From: RCIO01 sp040880025
GTDB taxonomy: Bacteria; Pseudomonadota; Alphaproteobacteria; Rhizobiales; Rhizobiaceae
Assembly (NCBI GenBank): GCA_040880025.1
Contig: JBBDJD010000013.1
Span: 434,001 to 498,000, forward strand
Length of the DNA stretch: 64,000 nt
Reading direction: 5' to 3'
The notes under the pieces are model-generated. The model ran no database searches and was not told the origin of the DNA. It saw nothing but the letters and a program-made list of their open reading frames with translations. Of this stretch, positions 34,720 to 43,751 are shown piece after piece. How positions within the stretch are numbered: position 1 is the stretch's first letter; every line of letters starts with the position of its first letter. Position numbers and translations under genes: made by a program.

Positions 34720-35317
34720 CGAAGCTCTCAAGGATCTGGCCGCCTACATCAAGGAAAAGCTGGACGCCCAGGTGCAGGACGCCAATGTCGCCTTCGGCGA
34801 GCTGACGCTGGAGGTCGAGGCCGGCGACATCGTCGACGTTCTGTCCTTCTTGAAGGACGACGTGCAATGCCAGTTCATCTCCTTCATCGACATTTCGGGC
34901 GCCGACTACCCGTCGCGGGCGCGCCGTTTTGACGTCGTCTACCACCTGCTGTCGCCGCGCCAGAACCAGCGTATCCGCGTTCGCGCGATGACCGACGAGG
35001 ACACGCCGGTACCGTCCGCAACCGGGGTCTTCCCGGGCGCCGACTGGTTCGAGCGCGAAGCCTATGACCTGTACGGCATCCTGTTCACCGGCCATCCGGA
35101 TCTGCGCCGCCTTCTGACCGATTACGGTTTCGAGGGCCATCCTCTGCGCAAGGACTTCCCGCTGACCGGTTTCGTCGAGGTGCGCTACGACGACGAGATG
35201 AAGCGCGTCGTCTACGAGCCGGTGGAGCTGAAGCAGGAGTTCCGCAATTTCGATTTCCTCTCGCCCTGGGAAGGCACGGACTATGTGTTGCCCGGTGACG
35301 AGAAGGCGAAGCAGTGA
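34712..35317 (+). CDS. nuoC: NADH-quinone oxidoreductase subunit C
   Basis: A 201-residue peripheral-arm subunit without cofactors. The signature block is WFEREAYDLYGILFTGHPDLRRLLTDYGFEGHPLRKDFPLTG. Separate from NuoD here (they are fused in E. coli), as is usual in alphaproteobacteria. The start overlaps the ABM-like frame by 8 bases. Confidence 0.97.
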   Translation: MTDEALKDLAAYIKEKLDAQVQDANVAFGELTLEVEAGDIVDVLSFLKDDVQCQFISFIDISGADYPSRARRFDVVYHLLSPRQNQRIRVRAMTDEDTPVPSATGVFPGADWFEREAYDLYGILFTGHPDLRRLLTDYGFEGHPLRKDFPLTGFVEVRYDDEMKRVVYEPVELKQEFRNFDFLSPWEGTDYVLPGDEKAKQ

Positions 35318-35334
35318 ATGGTGGCCTGCGCTAG

Positions 35335-36525
35335 ATGACTGAGCACAACGTCCGCAACTTCAACATTAACTTCGGGCCGCAACACCCTGCGGCGCATGGC
35401 GTTTTGCGCCTTGTGCTTGAGCTGGATGGCGAGGTTGTCGAGCGTGTCGATCCGCATATCGGCCTGCTCCATCGCGGCACCGAAAAGCTGATCGAGACAA
35501 AAACCTACCTGCAGGCGATCCCCTATTTCGACCGGCTGGACTATGTCGCGCCGATGAACCAGGAGCACGCCTTCGCGCTCGCGATCGAACGCCTGCTCGA
35601 AATCGAAGTGCCCAAGCGCGGGCAATTGCTTCGGGTGCTTTTCTCCGAGATCGGCCGCATCCTCAATCACCTGCTCAACATCACCACCCAGGCGATGGAT
35701 GTCGGCGCGCTCACCCCGCCGCTATGGGGTTTCGAGGAACGCGAAAAGCTGATGGTGTTTTACGAGCGGGCCTGCGGCGCGCGCATGCACGCGGCCTATT
35801 TCCGGCCGGGCGGCGTGCACCAGGACATTCCCGAGAAGCTGGTCGAAGACATCGGCAAGTGGATCGACCCGTTCCTGCAGACTGTCCAGAACCTCGACAA
35901 TCTGCTGACCGGCAACCGCATCTTCAAGCAGCGCAATGTCGATATCGGCGTGGTGTCGCTGGACGACGCCTGGGCCTGGGGTTTTTCGGGCGTGATGGTG
36001 CGCGGTTCCGGTGCGGCCTGGGATTTGCGCAAGTCGCAGCCCTATGAGTGCTACCGCGAGATGGATTTCGACATTCCCATCGGCAAGAACGGCGATTGTT
36101 ACGACCGCTATCTGATCCGCATGGAGGAGATGCGGCAATCGGCCGAGATCATGCGCCAGTGCGTCGAGCGGCTGCTGGGCAAGCAAAAGACCGGTCCGGT
36201 GTCCAACACGGACGGCAAGGTCGTTCCGCCCAAGCGCGATGCGATGAAGCGCTCAATGGAAGCGCTGATCCATCACTTCAAGCTCTACACCGAAGGCTAT
36301 CACGTGCCGGCGGGCGAGGTGTATGCCGCCGTGGAAGCGCCGAAGGGCGAGTTCGGCGTCTATCTGGTCTCCGATGGCACCAACAAGCCCTACCGCTGCA
36401 AGCTGCGCGCGCCGGGCTTCGCCCATCTGCAGGCGATGGACTTCCTGTGCCGCAAGCACATGCTGGCCGACGTCACCGCCATACTCGGTTCAATCGATAT
36501 CGTGTTCGGTGAGGTGGATCGGTAG
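35335..36525 (+). CDS. nuoD: NADH-quinone oxidoreductase subunit D
   Basis: A 396-residue 49-kDa-type subunit that forms the quinone site with NuoB. The N-terminal NFGPQHPAAHGVLRLVLELDGE and LLHRGTEKLIE segments and the C-terminal DIVFGEVDR end are typical; the quinone-site histidine lies in QHPAAHG. The gene starts 17 bases after nuoC. Confidence 0.98.
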   Translation: MTEHNVRNFNINFGPQHPAAHGVLRLVLELDGEVVERVDPHIGLLHRGTEKLIETKTYLQAIPYFDRLDYVAPMNQEHAFALAIERLLEIEVPKRGQLLRVLFSEIGRILNHLLNITTQAMDVGALTPPLWGFEEREKLMVFYERACGARMHAAYFRPGGVHQDIPEKLVEDIGKWIDPFLQTVQNLDNLLTGNRIFKQRNVDIGVVSLDDAWAWGFSGVMVRGSGAAWDLRKSQPYECYREMDFDIPIGKNGDCYDRYLIRMEEMRQSAEIMRQCVERLLGKQKTGPVSNTDGKVVPPKRDAMKRSMEALIHHFKLYTEGYHVPAGEVYAAVEAPKGEFGVYLVSDGTNKPYRCKLRAPGFAHLQAMDFLCRKHMLADVTAILGSIDIVFGEVDR

Positions 36526-36528
36526 ATC

Positions 36529-37482
36529 ATGTCAGTTCGCAGACTTGCAGAGCCAGCCCTCCAGCCAGCCAGCTTCGCCTTCTCCGGGGCGAACGCGGCC
36601 TGGGCCAAGCAGACGATCAGGAAATATCCCAAGGGCCGCCAGCAATCGGCCGTGATCCCGCTTTTGATGCGCGCGCAGGATCAGGAAGGCTGGGTGACAC
36701 AGGCGGCCATCGAGCATGTCGCTGAAATGCTCGAGATGCCGTTGATCCGCGTGCTCGAAGTCGCCACCTTCTATACGCAGTACCAGCTCAAGCCGGTCGG
36801 CACGAAGGCCCACATACAGGTGTGCGGCACGACGCCCTGCATGCTGCGCGGCGCGGGCGATCTGATCGACGCCTGCAAGAAGAAGATCAATCCCGAGCCG
36901 TTCCACACCAACGATGCGGGCACGCTCTCGTGGGAAGAAGTCGAGTGCCTCGGCGCCTGCGTGAACGCGCCGATGGTGATGATCTTCAAGGACACTTACG
37001 AGGATCTGACGCCTGAGCGCCTGGAAGAGATCATCGACGCCTTCGAGGCCGGCAAGGGCCACACGATCGAGCCCGGCCCGCAAGTCGACCGCATCTATTC
37101 GGCCCCCGAAAGCGGCCTGACATCGCTGACGGACGAGAAGTCGATCTCGAAATCGGCAGGGGTCAAGCCGGCTCGCAACGGCACAAAGGCCGACGGTTCC
37201 AAGGTCCCGCCTTCCAAGGCGGCGAGGCCGAAGACTTATGCCGCTGAGACCTCTCCCGCAGTGAAATCGCCGTCAAAGGCAAAGGCGAGCGTCAACGGCG
37301 AAAAGCGCGCCAGCGTGGATGCGCCCGCACACAACGAGAAGGCCGCCGACCAGGCGGAGCCGAAAGTCGAGAAGTCCGACGAGCAGCGCACCCATCCCCG
37401 TCCCGACGCGGCGGCTGAGAAGGGCGGCAAGGTCGCGCGGGACAAGCCGGGCCGGCCGAATGCGGCCAAGAAGCCGAGGTGA
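36529..37482 (+). CDS. nuoE: NADH-quinone oxidoreductase subunit E with basic low-complexity tail
   Basis: 317 residues. The first 190 are a normal NuoE, with the [2Fe-2S] cysteines Cys99, Cys104, Cys140 and Cys144 (QVCGTTPC, ECLGAC). The remaining about 125 residues are a Lys/Ala/Pro/Glu-rich, probably disordered tail. In many rhizobial NuoE proteins the C-terminus ends instead in a helix-hairpin-helix-like domain. Here that domain occurs in a separate protein two genes on (38798-39496). The tail may be a remnant linker. Confidence 0.93.
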   Translation: MSVRRLAEPALQPASFAFSGANAAWAKQTIRKYPKGRQQSAVIPLLMRAQDQEGWVTQAAIEHVAEMLEMPLIRVLEVATFYTQYQLKPVGTKAHIQVCGTTPCMLRGAGDLIDACKKKINPEPFHTNDAGTLSWEEVECLGACVNAPMVMIFKDTYEDLTPERLEEIIDAFEAGKGHTIEPGPQVDRIYSAPESGLTSLTDEKSISKSAGVKPARNGTKADGSKVPPSKAARPKTYAAETSPAVKSPSKAKASVNGEKRASVDAPAHNEKAADQAEPKVEKSDEQRTHPRPDAAAEKGGKVARDKPGRPNAAKKPR

Positions 37483-37491
37483 GGGGCGAGA

Positions 37492-38793
37492 ATGCTTTCT
37501 GATCAGGACCGCATCTTCAACAATATCTACGGCCAGTTCGACCGTTCGCTGGCCGGCGCCATGCGCCGCGGCCATTGGGACAACACCAAGGCGCTGATCG
37601 ACAAGGGCCGCGACTGGATCGTCAACGAGATGAAGGCGTCGGGCCTGCGCGGCCGCGGCGGCGCCGGCTTCCCGACCGGGCTCAAATGGTCGTTCATGCC
37701 CAAGCAGTCGGAGCGGCCCTGCTATCTGGTCGTCAACGCCGACGAATCCGAACCCGGCACCTGCAAGGACCGCGACATCATGCGCCACGACCCGCATACG
37801 CTGGTCGAGGGCTGCCTGATCGCGGGTTTCGCGATGGGGGCGGAAGCCGCCTACATCTATGTGCGCGGCGAGTTCATCCGCGAGCGCGAGGCGCTGCAGC
37901 GCGCCGTCGACGAGGCCTATGAAGCCAAGCTGATCGGCAAGAACAACAAGAACGGCTGGGATTTCGAGATCATCGTCCACCACGGCGCCGGCGCCTATAT
38001 CTGCGGCGAAGAGACCGCGCTGCTGGAAAGCCTGGAAGGCAAGAAGGGCCAGCCGCGCCTCAAACCCCCGTTCCCTGCCAATGTCGGCCTCTATGGCTGC
38101 CCGACCACTGTCAACAATGTGGAATCGATCGCTGTGGCGCCGACCATCCTGCGCCGCGGCGCGACGTGGTTCTCCTCCTTCGGGCGCGAGAACAACAAGG
38201 GCACCAAGCTGTTCTGCATCTCCGGCCATGTCGAGCAGCCCTGCACGGTCGAGGAGGCGATGTCGGTCTCCTTCCGCGAGTTGATCGAGACCCATTGCGG
38301 CGGCATTCGCGGCGGCTGGGACAATCTGCTGGCGGTCATTCCGGGGGGCGCTTCGGTGCCGCTGGTGCCGGCGCACGAGATCATCGACGCGCCGATGGAT
38401 TTCGACGGTCTGCGCGACCTGAAATCCGGCCTCGGCACGGCGGCGGTCATCGTCATGGACAAGTCGACCGACATCGTGAAGACGATCGCGCGGCTGAGCT
38501 ATTTCTACAAGCATGAGAGCTGCGGCCAGTGCACGCCCTGCCGCGAGGGCACCGGCTGGATGTGGCGCGTCATGGAACGGCTGGTCGTCGGCCAGGCGCA
38601 GAAACGCGAGATCGACATGCTGCTCGACGTGACCAAGCAGGTCGAGGGCCACACGATCTGCGCGTTGGGCGACGCCGCCGCATGGCCGATCCAGGGCCTG
38701 GTGCGCCATTTCCGGCCAGAGATAGAACGCCGCATTGACGAGTTCACGCGCAATGCGCACCGCGCCGAACCGGCTCTGGTCGCGGCGGAGTAG
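37492..38793 (+). CDS. nuoF: NADH-quinone oxidoreductase subunit F
   Basis: A 433-residue NADH-binding subunit with FMN and cluster N3. RGRGGAGFPTGLKW (about 53-66) binds NADH, NADESEPGTCKDRDIM and GAGAYICGEETALL line the FMN site, and ESCGQCTPCREG plus a later TICALGD cysteine carry the [4Fe-4S] cluster. Starts 9 bases after nuoE. Confidence 0.98.
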   Translation: MLSDQDRIFNNIYGQFDRSLAGAMRRGHWDNTKALIDKGRDWIVNEMKASGLRGRGGAGFPTGLKWSFMPKQSERPCYLVVNADESEPGTCKDRDIMRHDPHTLVEGCLIAGFAMGAEAAYIYVRGEFIREREALQRAVDEAYEAKLIGKNNKNGWDFEIIVHHGAGAYICGEETALLESLEGKKGQPRLKPPFPANVGLYGCPTTVNNVESIAVAPTILRRGATWFSSFGRENNKGTKLFCISGHVEQPCTVEEAMSVSFRELIETHCGGIRGGWDNLLAVIPGGASVPLVPAHEIIDAPMDFDGLRDLKSGLGTAAVIVMDKSTDIVKTIARLSYFYKHESCGQCTPCREGTGWMWRVMERLVVGQAQKREIDMLLDVTKQVEGHTICALGDAAAWPIQGLVRHFRPEIERRIDEFTRNAHRAEPALVAAE

Positions 38794-38797
38794 GGCA

Positions 38798-39496
38798 ATG
38801 TCGAAACCCACCCCGACGGATGAAATCATCCAGACCATGAAGTCTGCCGAAGCCGAATGGACCCGCGCCGGCCGCAGCCTCGCGGCCGTCATGCCGAAGG
38901 AAATGGCCGGCGCGTTCAATCTGATGGCCCACCCCGCGGCGATGGTCAGCGCGTCGACTATGGTTGGCATGGGCGTTGCCAGCCAGGCGGCGGGGCTGTG
39001 GATGGGTGCCTGGATGGGCGCCGCCGAAAACATGCAGCGCGCGATGTCCGCATCGGTTGGCGCGGAACCGGAATCGGCGCCGCGAGAGGCATCCAGCCGC
39101 ACGCGCGCGGCACTGGACACGCTGATGGCCGACGCAAGATCGCTGGCCGACGAAATCGCCAAGCGAGCGGACAAGCCCGCGACCGCCACGAAACGGGCGA
39201 AAAAGACTCAGCCGGCGGCTCCGGCCCGCGAGACCGTGACTGCCGAACAGCCATCCGCAATGCCGGCAGCAATGCCGAAACCCGCCAAACCGGATGACCT
39301 GAAGGCGATTTCGGGCGTCGGCCCGAAGCTGGAGCATGTGCTCAACGAACTCGGCATCTGGACCTATGGCCAGATTGGCGCGCTGACGCCGGCCGAGATC
39401 GACTGGATCGAAGACTATCTGTCGTTCAAGGGCCGTATCGGGCGGGACGACTGGCTGGGTCAGGCGGCGAAGCTGTTAGTGGATAGGCGAAACTGA
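38798..39496 (+). CDS. phasin-like/HhH two-part protein within the nuo operon
   Basis: 232 residues in three parts: an Ala/Met-rich amphipathic helical region (about 1-125, recalling phasin-type proteins), a Lys/Pro/Ala linker (126-165), and a helix-hairpin-helix-like domain (167-224: DDLKAISGVGPKLEHVLNELGI then TYGQIGALTPAEIDWIEDYL). The last domain is very like the one at the C-terminus of NuoE in other rhizobia. It starts 4 bases after nuoF and shares the TGATG junction with the next frame. Probably a complex I accessory protein, by position. Confidence 0.72.
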   Translation: MSKPTPTDEIIQTMKSAEAEWTRAGRSLAAVMPKEMAGAFNLMAHPAAMVSASTMVGMGVASQAAGLWMGAWMGAAENMQRAMSASVGAEPESAPREASSRTRAALDTLMADARSLADEIAKRADKPATATKRAKKTQPAAPARETVTAEQPSAMPAAMPKPAKPDDLKAISGVGPKLEHVLNELGIWTYGQIGALTPAEIDWIEDYLSFKGRIGRDDWLGQAAKLLVDRRN

Positions 39497-39978
39497 TGTG
39501 GGTCTGGGACAACTCACAGAAGTTGGCCGAAATCTCGACTGCGATGGGGTTACTGATCGCTGGAATCGCGGCCTGCCTAGGAGTATGGCAGTTCCTCCGC
39601 GGACAAGCGGTGAATCGAGAATTGTCCGCGAAGAATCTATTCGCGAGCTATGAACTGGTCGCTTTTGAAAATCCGTCCATGGCGAACCCATCGCTCTCGA
39701 AATTTGATTACGCGAAGCGAACTCGGAACGGATCTCGAGAAGAGTTTGAGAGATACGAATGGTTTGTCAGCTACGTCGATACAGTCTGCGAAGAGATACT
39801 TTTTCTCGCTCGGAATGATGACTGGAAGAGTACGCTCCTGTCTCAGCTTTCGTATCACGAAGCATATTTCAGGTCTGAATTTTATGAGCGCTCAGGATAT
39901 GTAAGTCACGTCTCCCCGGAAGTAAGATTACTACTCTTGGAGATAAATCCTAATCTTCGGAAACATGGCAATGGCTAA
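39496..39978 (+). CDS. membrane-anchored hypothetical protein of foreign composition inside the nuo operon
   Basis: A 160-residue protein. Residues about 10-33 form one hydrophobic helix (ISTAMGLLIAGIAACLGVW), and the rest is soluble and charged, with many Phe/Tyr/Ser. Codons such as AGA, CGA, ATA and TTT and a G+C near one half by eye set it apart from all nuo genes. Its start shares a base with the preceding stop (TGATG), and its stop lies 8-14 bases inside nuoG. I do not recognise the family; the N-terminal anchor with cytoplasmic part resembles DUF4760-like proteins only in outline. Confidence 0.65.
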   Translation: MWVWDNSQKLAEISTAMGLLIAGIAACLGVWQFLRGQAVNRELSAKNLFASYELVAFENPSMANPSLSKFDYAKRTRNGSREEFERYEWFVSYVDTVCEEILFLARNDDWKSTLLSQLSYHEAYFRSEFYERSGYVSHVSPEVRLLLLEINPNLRKHGNG

Positions 39979-42052
39979 GCTCAAGGTAGACGGCAGGGAA
40001 ATCGAGGTACCCGACCACTACACGCTGCTGCAGGCGGCGGAGGATGCTGGCGCGGAAGTTCCGCGCTTCTGCTTCCATGAGCGGCTGTCGATCGCCGGCA
40101 ATTGCCGCATGTGCCTGGTCGAGGTGAAGGGTGGACCGCCCAAGCCGCAGGCCAGCTGCGCCATGGGCGTGAAGGATCTGCGTCCCGGACCCAATGGCGA
40201 ACTGCCGGAAATGTTCACCAACACGCCGATGGTCAAGAAGGCCCGCGAAGGCGTGATGGAATTCCTGCTTATCAACCACCCGCTCGACTGCCCGATCTGC
40301 GACCAGGGCGGCGAGTGCGATTTGCAGGACCAGGCGATGGCCTTCGGCGTCGACGCGTCGCGCTATCAGGAAAACAAGCGCGCGGTCGAAGACAAATATA
40401 TCGGCCCGCTGGTCAAGACGATCATGACGCGCTGCATCCACTGCACGCGCTGCGTCCGCTTCACCACCGAAGTCGCCGGCATTTCCGAACTCGGCCTTCT
40501 GGGCCGGGGCGAGGACGCCGAAATCACGACATATCTTGAAAGCGCGATGACGTCGGAGCTTCAAGGCAACGTCATTGATTTGTGTCCAGTCGGCGCGCTG
40601 ACATCGCGGCCCTATGCCTTCCAGGCGCGTCCGTGGGAGCTGTCGAAGACTGAATCCATCGATGTCATGGACGCCGTCGGCTCCGCCATCCGCGTCGACA
40701 CGCGCGGCCGCGAGGTCATGCGCATCCTGCCGCGCGTCAACGAGCGGGTGAACGAGGAGTGGATTTCCGACAAGACCCGCTTCATCTGGGACGGACTGCG
40801 CACGCAGCGCCTCGACCGGCCCTATATCCGCCGCAGGGGAAAGCTGGTCCCGGCATCGTGGCCGGAAGCCTTCGCCGCGATCAAGGATGCGGTTTCCAAG
40901 AGGTCCGGTGACAAGATCGGCGCGATCGCCGGCGATCTTTCGACGGTCGAGGAGATGTACGCGCTGAAAGCTCTGATGACCGCGCTCGGCTCGGCCAATA
41001 TCGACTGCCGCCAGGACGGCGCGATGCTCGATCCGTCGAAGGGCCGCGCCAGCTATATCTTCAACCCGACTATCGACGGCATAGAGCAGGCCGACGCGCT
41101 GCTGATTGTCGGCGCCAATCCGCGCTTCGAGGCGTCTGTGCTCAACGCGCGCATCCGCAAGCGCTGGCGCATGGGCGACTTCCCGATCGGCGTGATCGGC
41201 GACATGGGCGATCTGCGCTACGACTACGAGGCGCTGGGCGCCGGAACCGACACGCTAAAGGAACTCGCCGACGGCAAGCTGAAATTCCTGACGGTGCTCA
41301 AGAAGGCCAAGCGTCCGATGGTAATCGTCGGGCAGGGCGCGTTGGTCCGCTCCGATGGGGCCGCCACGCTGGGCCTTGCCGCGACGATCGCGGGCGCCGT
41401 GGGCGCTGTCAGCGGCGACTGGAACGGATTTGGTGTGCTGCACACGGCGGCCGCGCGCGTCGGCGGCCTCGACATCGGTTTCGTGCCCGGCGCGGGCGGC
41501 AAGGACGTCGCTGGCATGCTCGGCGCTATGGACGTGATGTTCCTGCTCGGCGCCGACGAGTTCGACATGGACAAGCTCGGCAAGGCTTTCACCGTCTATA
41601 TCGGCAGCCATGGCGATGCCGGTGCACACCGCGCCGACGTCATCCTGCCGGGCGCGACCTACGCCGAAAAGTCCGGCACCTACGTGAATACGGAAGGCCG
41701 TGTGCAGATGACCAACCGCGCCGGCTTCGCGCCCGGCGAGGGCAAGGAGGACTGGGCGATCCTGCGCGCGCTGTCCGATGTGCTCGGCCACAAACTGCCG
41801 TTCGAATCGCTGCAGCAACTGCGCGCGGCGCTCTACAAGGAGCATCCGCACCTGGCCCGCATCGACGCCATCGAGCCGGGCGACGCCGGAGCGATTGCGG
41901 CCGTTGCAAAGCAGACGGGCCGATTGACCAAGACGCCGTTCACCTCGCCGGTGAAGGATTTCTACCTGACCAACCCGATCGCCCGCGCATCCGCGGTCAT
42001 GGCCGAGTGCTCCGCGCTCGCCCGGGGCGGCTTCAAGCAGGCGGCGGAGTAA
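39965..42052 (+). CDS. nuoG: NADH-quinone oxidoreductase subunit G
   Basis: A 695-residue 75-kDa-type subunit. It has a [2Fe-2S] ferredoxin domain (FCFHERLSIAGNCRMC), the His-Cys3 site in HPLDCPICDQGGECDLQDQ, further clusters in RCIHCTRCVRF and DLCPVGALTS, and then a molybdopterin-oxidoreductase-like domain without cofactor. The start may be at 39965 or at the second ATG, 39971 (MAKLKVDG, the common rhizobial start). Either overlaps the preceding foreign frame. Confidence 0.96.
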   Translation: MAMAKLKVDGREIEVPDHYTLLQAAEDAGAEVPRFCFHERLSIAGNCRMCLVEVKGGPPKPQASCAMGVKDLRPGPNGELPEMFTNTPMVKKAREGVMEFLLINHPLDCPICDQGGECDLQDQAMAFGVDASRYQENKRAVEDKYIGPLVKTIMTRCIHCTRCVRFTTEVAGISELGLLGRGEDAEITTYLESAMTSELQGNVIDLCPVGALTSRPYAFQARPWELSKTESIDVMDAVGSAIRVDTRGREVMRILPRVNERVNEEWISDKTRFIWDGLRTQRLDRPYIRRRGKLVPASWPEAFAAIKDAVSKRSGDKIGAIAGDLSTVEEMYALKALMTALGSANIDCRQDGAMLDPSKGRASYIFNPTIDGIEQADALLIVGANPRFEASVLNARIRKRWRMGDFPIGVIGDMGDLRYDYEALGAGTDTLKELADGKLKFLTVLKKAKRPMVIVGQGALVRSDGAATLGLAATIAGAVGAVSGDWNGFGVLHTAAARVGGLDIGFVPGAGGKDVAGMLGAMDVMFLLGADEFDMDKLGKAFTVYIGSHGDAGAHRADVILPGATYAEKSGTYVNTEGRVQMTNRAGFAPGEGKEDWAILRALSDVLGHKLPFESLQQLRAALYKEHPHLARIDAIEPGDAGAIAAVAKQTGRLTKTPFTSPVKDFYLTNPIARASAVMAECSALARGGFKQAAE

Positions 42053-42057
42053 GGGCG

Positions 42058-43101
42058 ATGGAAAACTTCTTCGACACCTATCTCTGGCCGCTGCTGATCA
42101 TGCTCGGCCAGTCGGTGCTTCTGATCGTCGTGCTGCTCGTCGGGGTGGCATACATCCTCTATGCCGACCGCAAGATCTGGGCCGCCGTGCAGCTTCGCCG
42201 GGGGCCGAACGTCGTCGGCCCGTGGGGTCTGCTGCAGGCCTTCGCCGACCTTTTGAAATTCGTCTTCAAGGAGCCGATCATTCCGTCCGGCGCCAACAAG
42301 GGCGTGTTTCTCCTGGCGCCGTTGGTATCGGCGGTGCTCGCTATCGCCACCTGGTCGGTCATTCCCGTCGCCGAAGGCTGGGCGATCGCCGACATCAATG
42401 TCGGCATCCTGTTCATCTTCGCCATCGCCTCTCTGGAGGTGTATGGCGTGATCATGGGCGGCTGGGCGTCGAACTCGAAATACCCGTTCCTCGGCGCGCT
42501 TCGTTCGGCCGCGCAGATGGTCTCCTACGAGGTCTCGATCGGCTTCGTCATCATCACCGTGCTTCTGTGCGTCGGCTCGCTCAACCTGACCGACATCGTG
42601 CTGTCGCAGCGCGACGGGCTGGGCACCATGATGGGGCTGCCCAACACGCTGCTCGACTGGCACTGGCTGGCGCTGTTCCCGATGTTCGTCGTCTTCTTCA
42701 TCTCCGCGCTGGCGGAGACGAACCGGCCGCCCTTCGATCTGGTCGAGGCCGAATCGGAACTCGTCGCCGGTCACATGATCGAATATTCGTCGACACCGTT
42801 CCTGCTCTTCTTCCTCGGCGAATACGTCGCCATCGTCTTGATGTGCGCGCTCACCACCATACTTTTCCTGGGAGGATGGCTGCCGCCTTTCGACTTCGCA
42901 CCCTTCACCTGGGTGCCGGGCGTCATCTGGTTCGTGCTCAAATTGTGCGCGGTCTTCTTCATGTTCGCCATGGTGAAGGCGTTTGTGCCGCGCTATCGCT
43001 ACGACCAGCTTATGCGCCTGGGCTGGAAGGTCTTCCTGCCGTTGTCGCTGTTCATGGTCGTCGCCACGGCGGCGGTGCTGAAACTGACGGGAATGGCCTG
43101 A
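42058..43101 (+). CDS. nuoH: NADH-quinone oxidoreductase subunit H
   Basis: A 347-residue membrane subunit with eight or nine helices that forms the lower quinone channel and links both arms. Typical blocks are YADRKIWAAVQLRRGPNVVGPWG, EPIIPSGANKG and ETNRPPFDLVEAESELVAGHMIEYSS. The start at 42058 is five bases after the nuoG stop. Confidence 0.97.
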   Translation: MENFFDTYLWPLLIMLGQSVLLIVVLLVGVAYILYADRKIWAAVQLRRGPNVVGPWGLLQAFADLLKFVFKEPIIPSGANKGVFLLAPLVSAVLAIATWSVIPVAEGWAIADINVGILFIFAIASLEVYGVIMGGWASNSKYPFLGALRSAAQMVSYEVSIGFVIITVLLCVGSLNLTDIVLSQRDGLGTMMGLPNTLLDWHWLALFPMFVVFFISALAETNRPPFDLVEAESELVAGHMIEYSSTPFLLFFLGEYVAIVLMCALTTILFLGGWLPPFDFAPFTWVPGVIWFVLKLCAVFFMFAMVKAFVPRYRYDQLMRLGWKVFLPLSLFMVVATAAVLKLTGMA

Positions 43102-43149
43102 TGATTTTCGCGGCATGCGCTGCCAAACCCCGAATGGGAGACTGATTTC

Positions 43150-43641
43150 ATGTCTGCTCTCGCACAGGCTGCAAAATCGCTGCTGTTGAAGGAATTCGTG
43201 GGCGCATTCTTCCTGTCGATGCGCCAGTTCTTCGCGCCGAAGCCGACGCTGAACTATCCGTTCGAAAAAGGGCCGATCAGTCCGCGCTTCCGTGGCGAAC
43301 ATGCGCTGCGCCGCTATCCCAACGGCGAGGAACGCTGCATCGCCTGCAAGCTCTGCGAGGCGATCTGTCCGGCGCAGGCGATCACTATCGAGGCCGGCCC
43401 GCGCCGCAATGATGGCACGCGCCGCACGGTGCGCTACGACATCGACATGGTGAAGTGCATCTATTGCGGCTTCTGCCAGGAAGCCTGTCCGGTGGATGCC
43501 ATCGTCGAGGGACCGAATTTCGAGTTCGCCGCCGAGACGCGCGAAGAGCTCTACTACGACAAGGACAAGCTGCTCGCGAACGGCGACCGCTGGGAACGCG
43601 AGCTGGCGCGCAACATCGCGCTGGATGCGCCGTATCGCTGA
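43150..43641 (+). CDS. nuoI: NADH-quinone oxidoreductase subunit I
   Basis: 163 residues. It is a two-cluster ferredoxin subunit carrying N6a and N6b: CIACKLCEAICPAQAITIE and CIYCGFCQEACPVDAIVEGPNFEFA. A short N-terminal amphipathic segment contacts the membrane. A 110-base gap follows before nuoJ. Confidence 0.98.
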   Translation: MSALAQAAKSLLLKEFVGAFFLSMRQFFAPKPTLNYPFEKGPISPRFRGEHALRRYPNGEERCIACKLCEAICPAQAITIEAGPRRNDGTRRTVRYDIDMVKCIYCGFCQEACPVDAIVEGPNFEFAAETREELYYDKDKLLANGDRWERELARNIALDAPYR

Positions 43642-43751
43642 GGCGGGACGGGGCGAATTGAAAGTGGACGGGCGAAAACCGCTCGTCTAAGAGACACGCG
43701 GCTTCAGGGAGCCGGAGAGGGGCGGCGCCTCTCGCAAAGGACGGGGTACCC

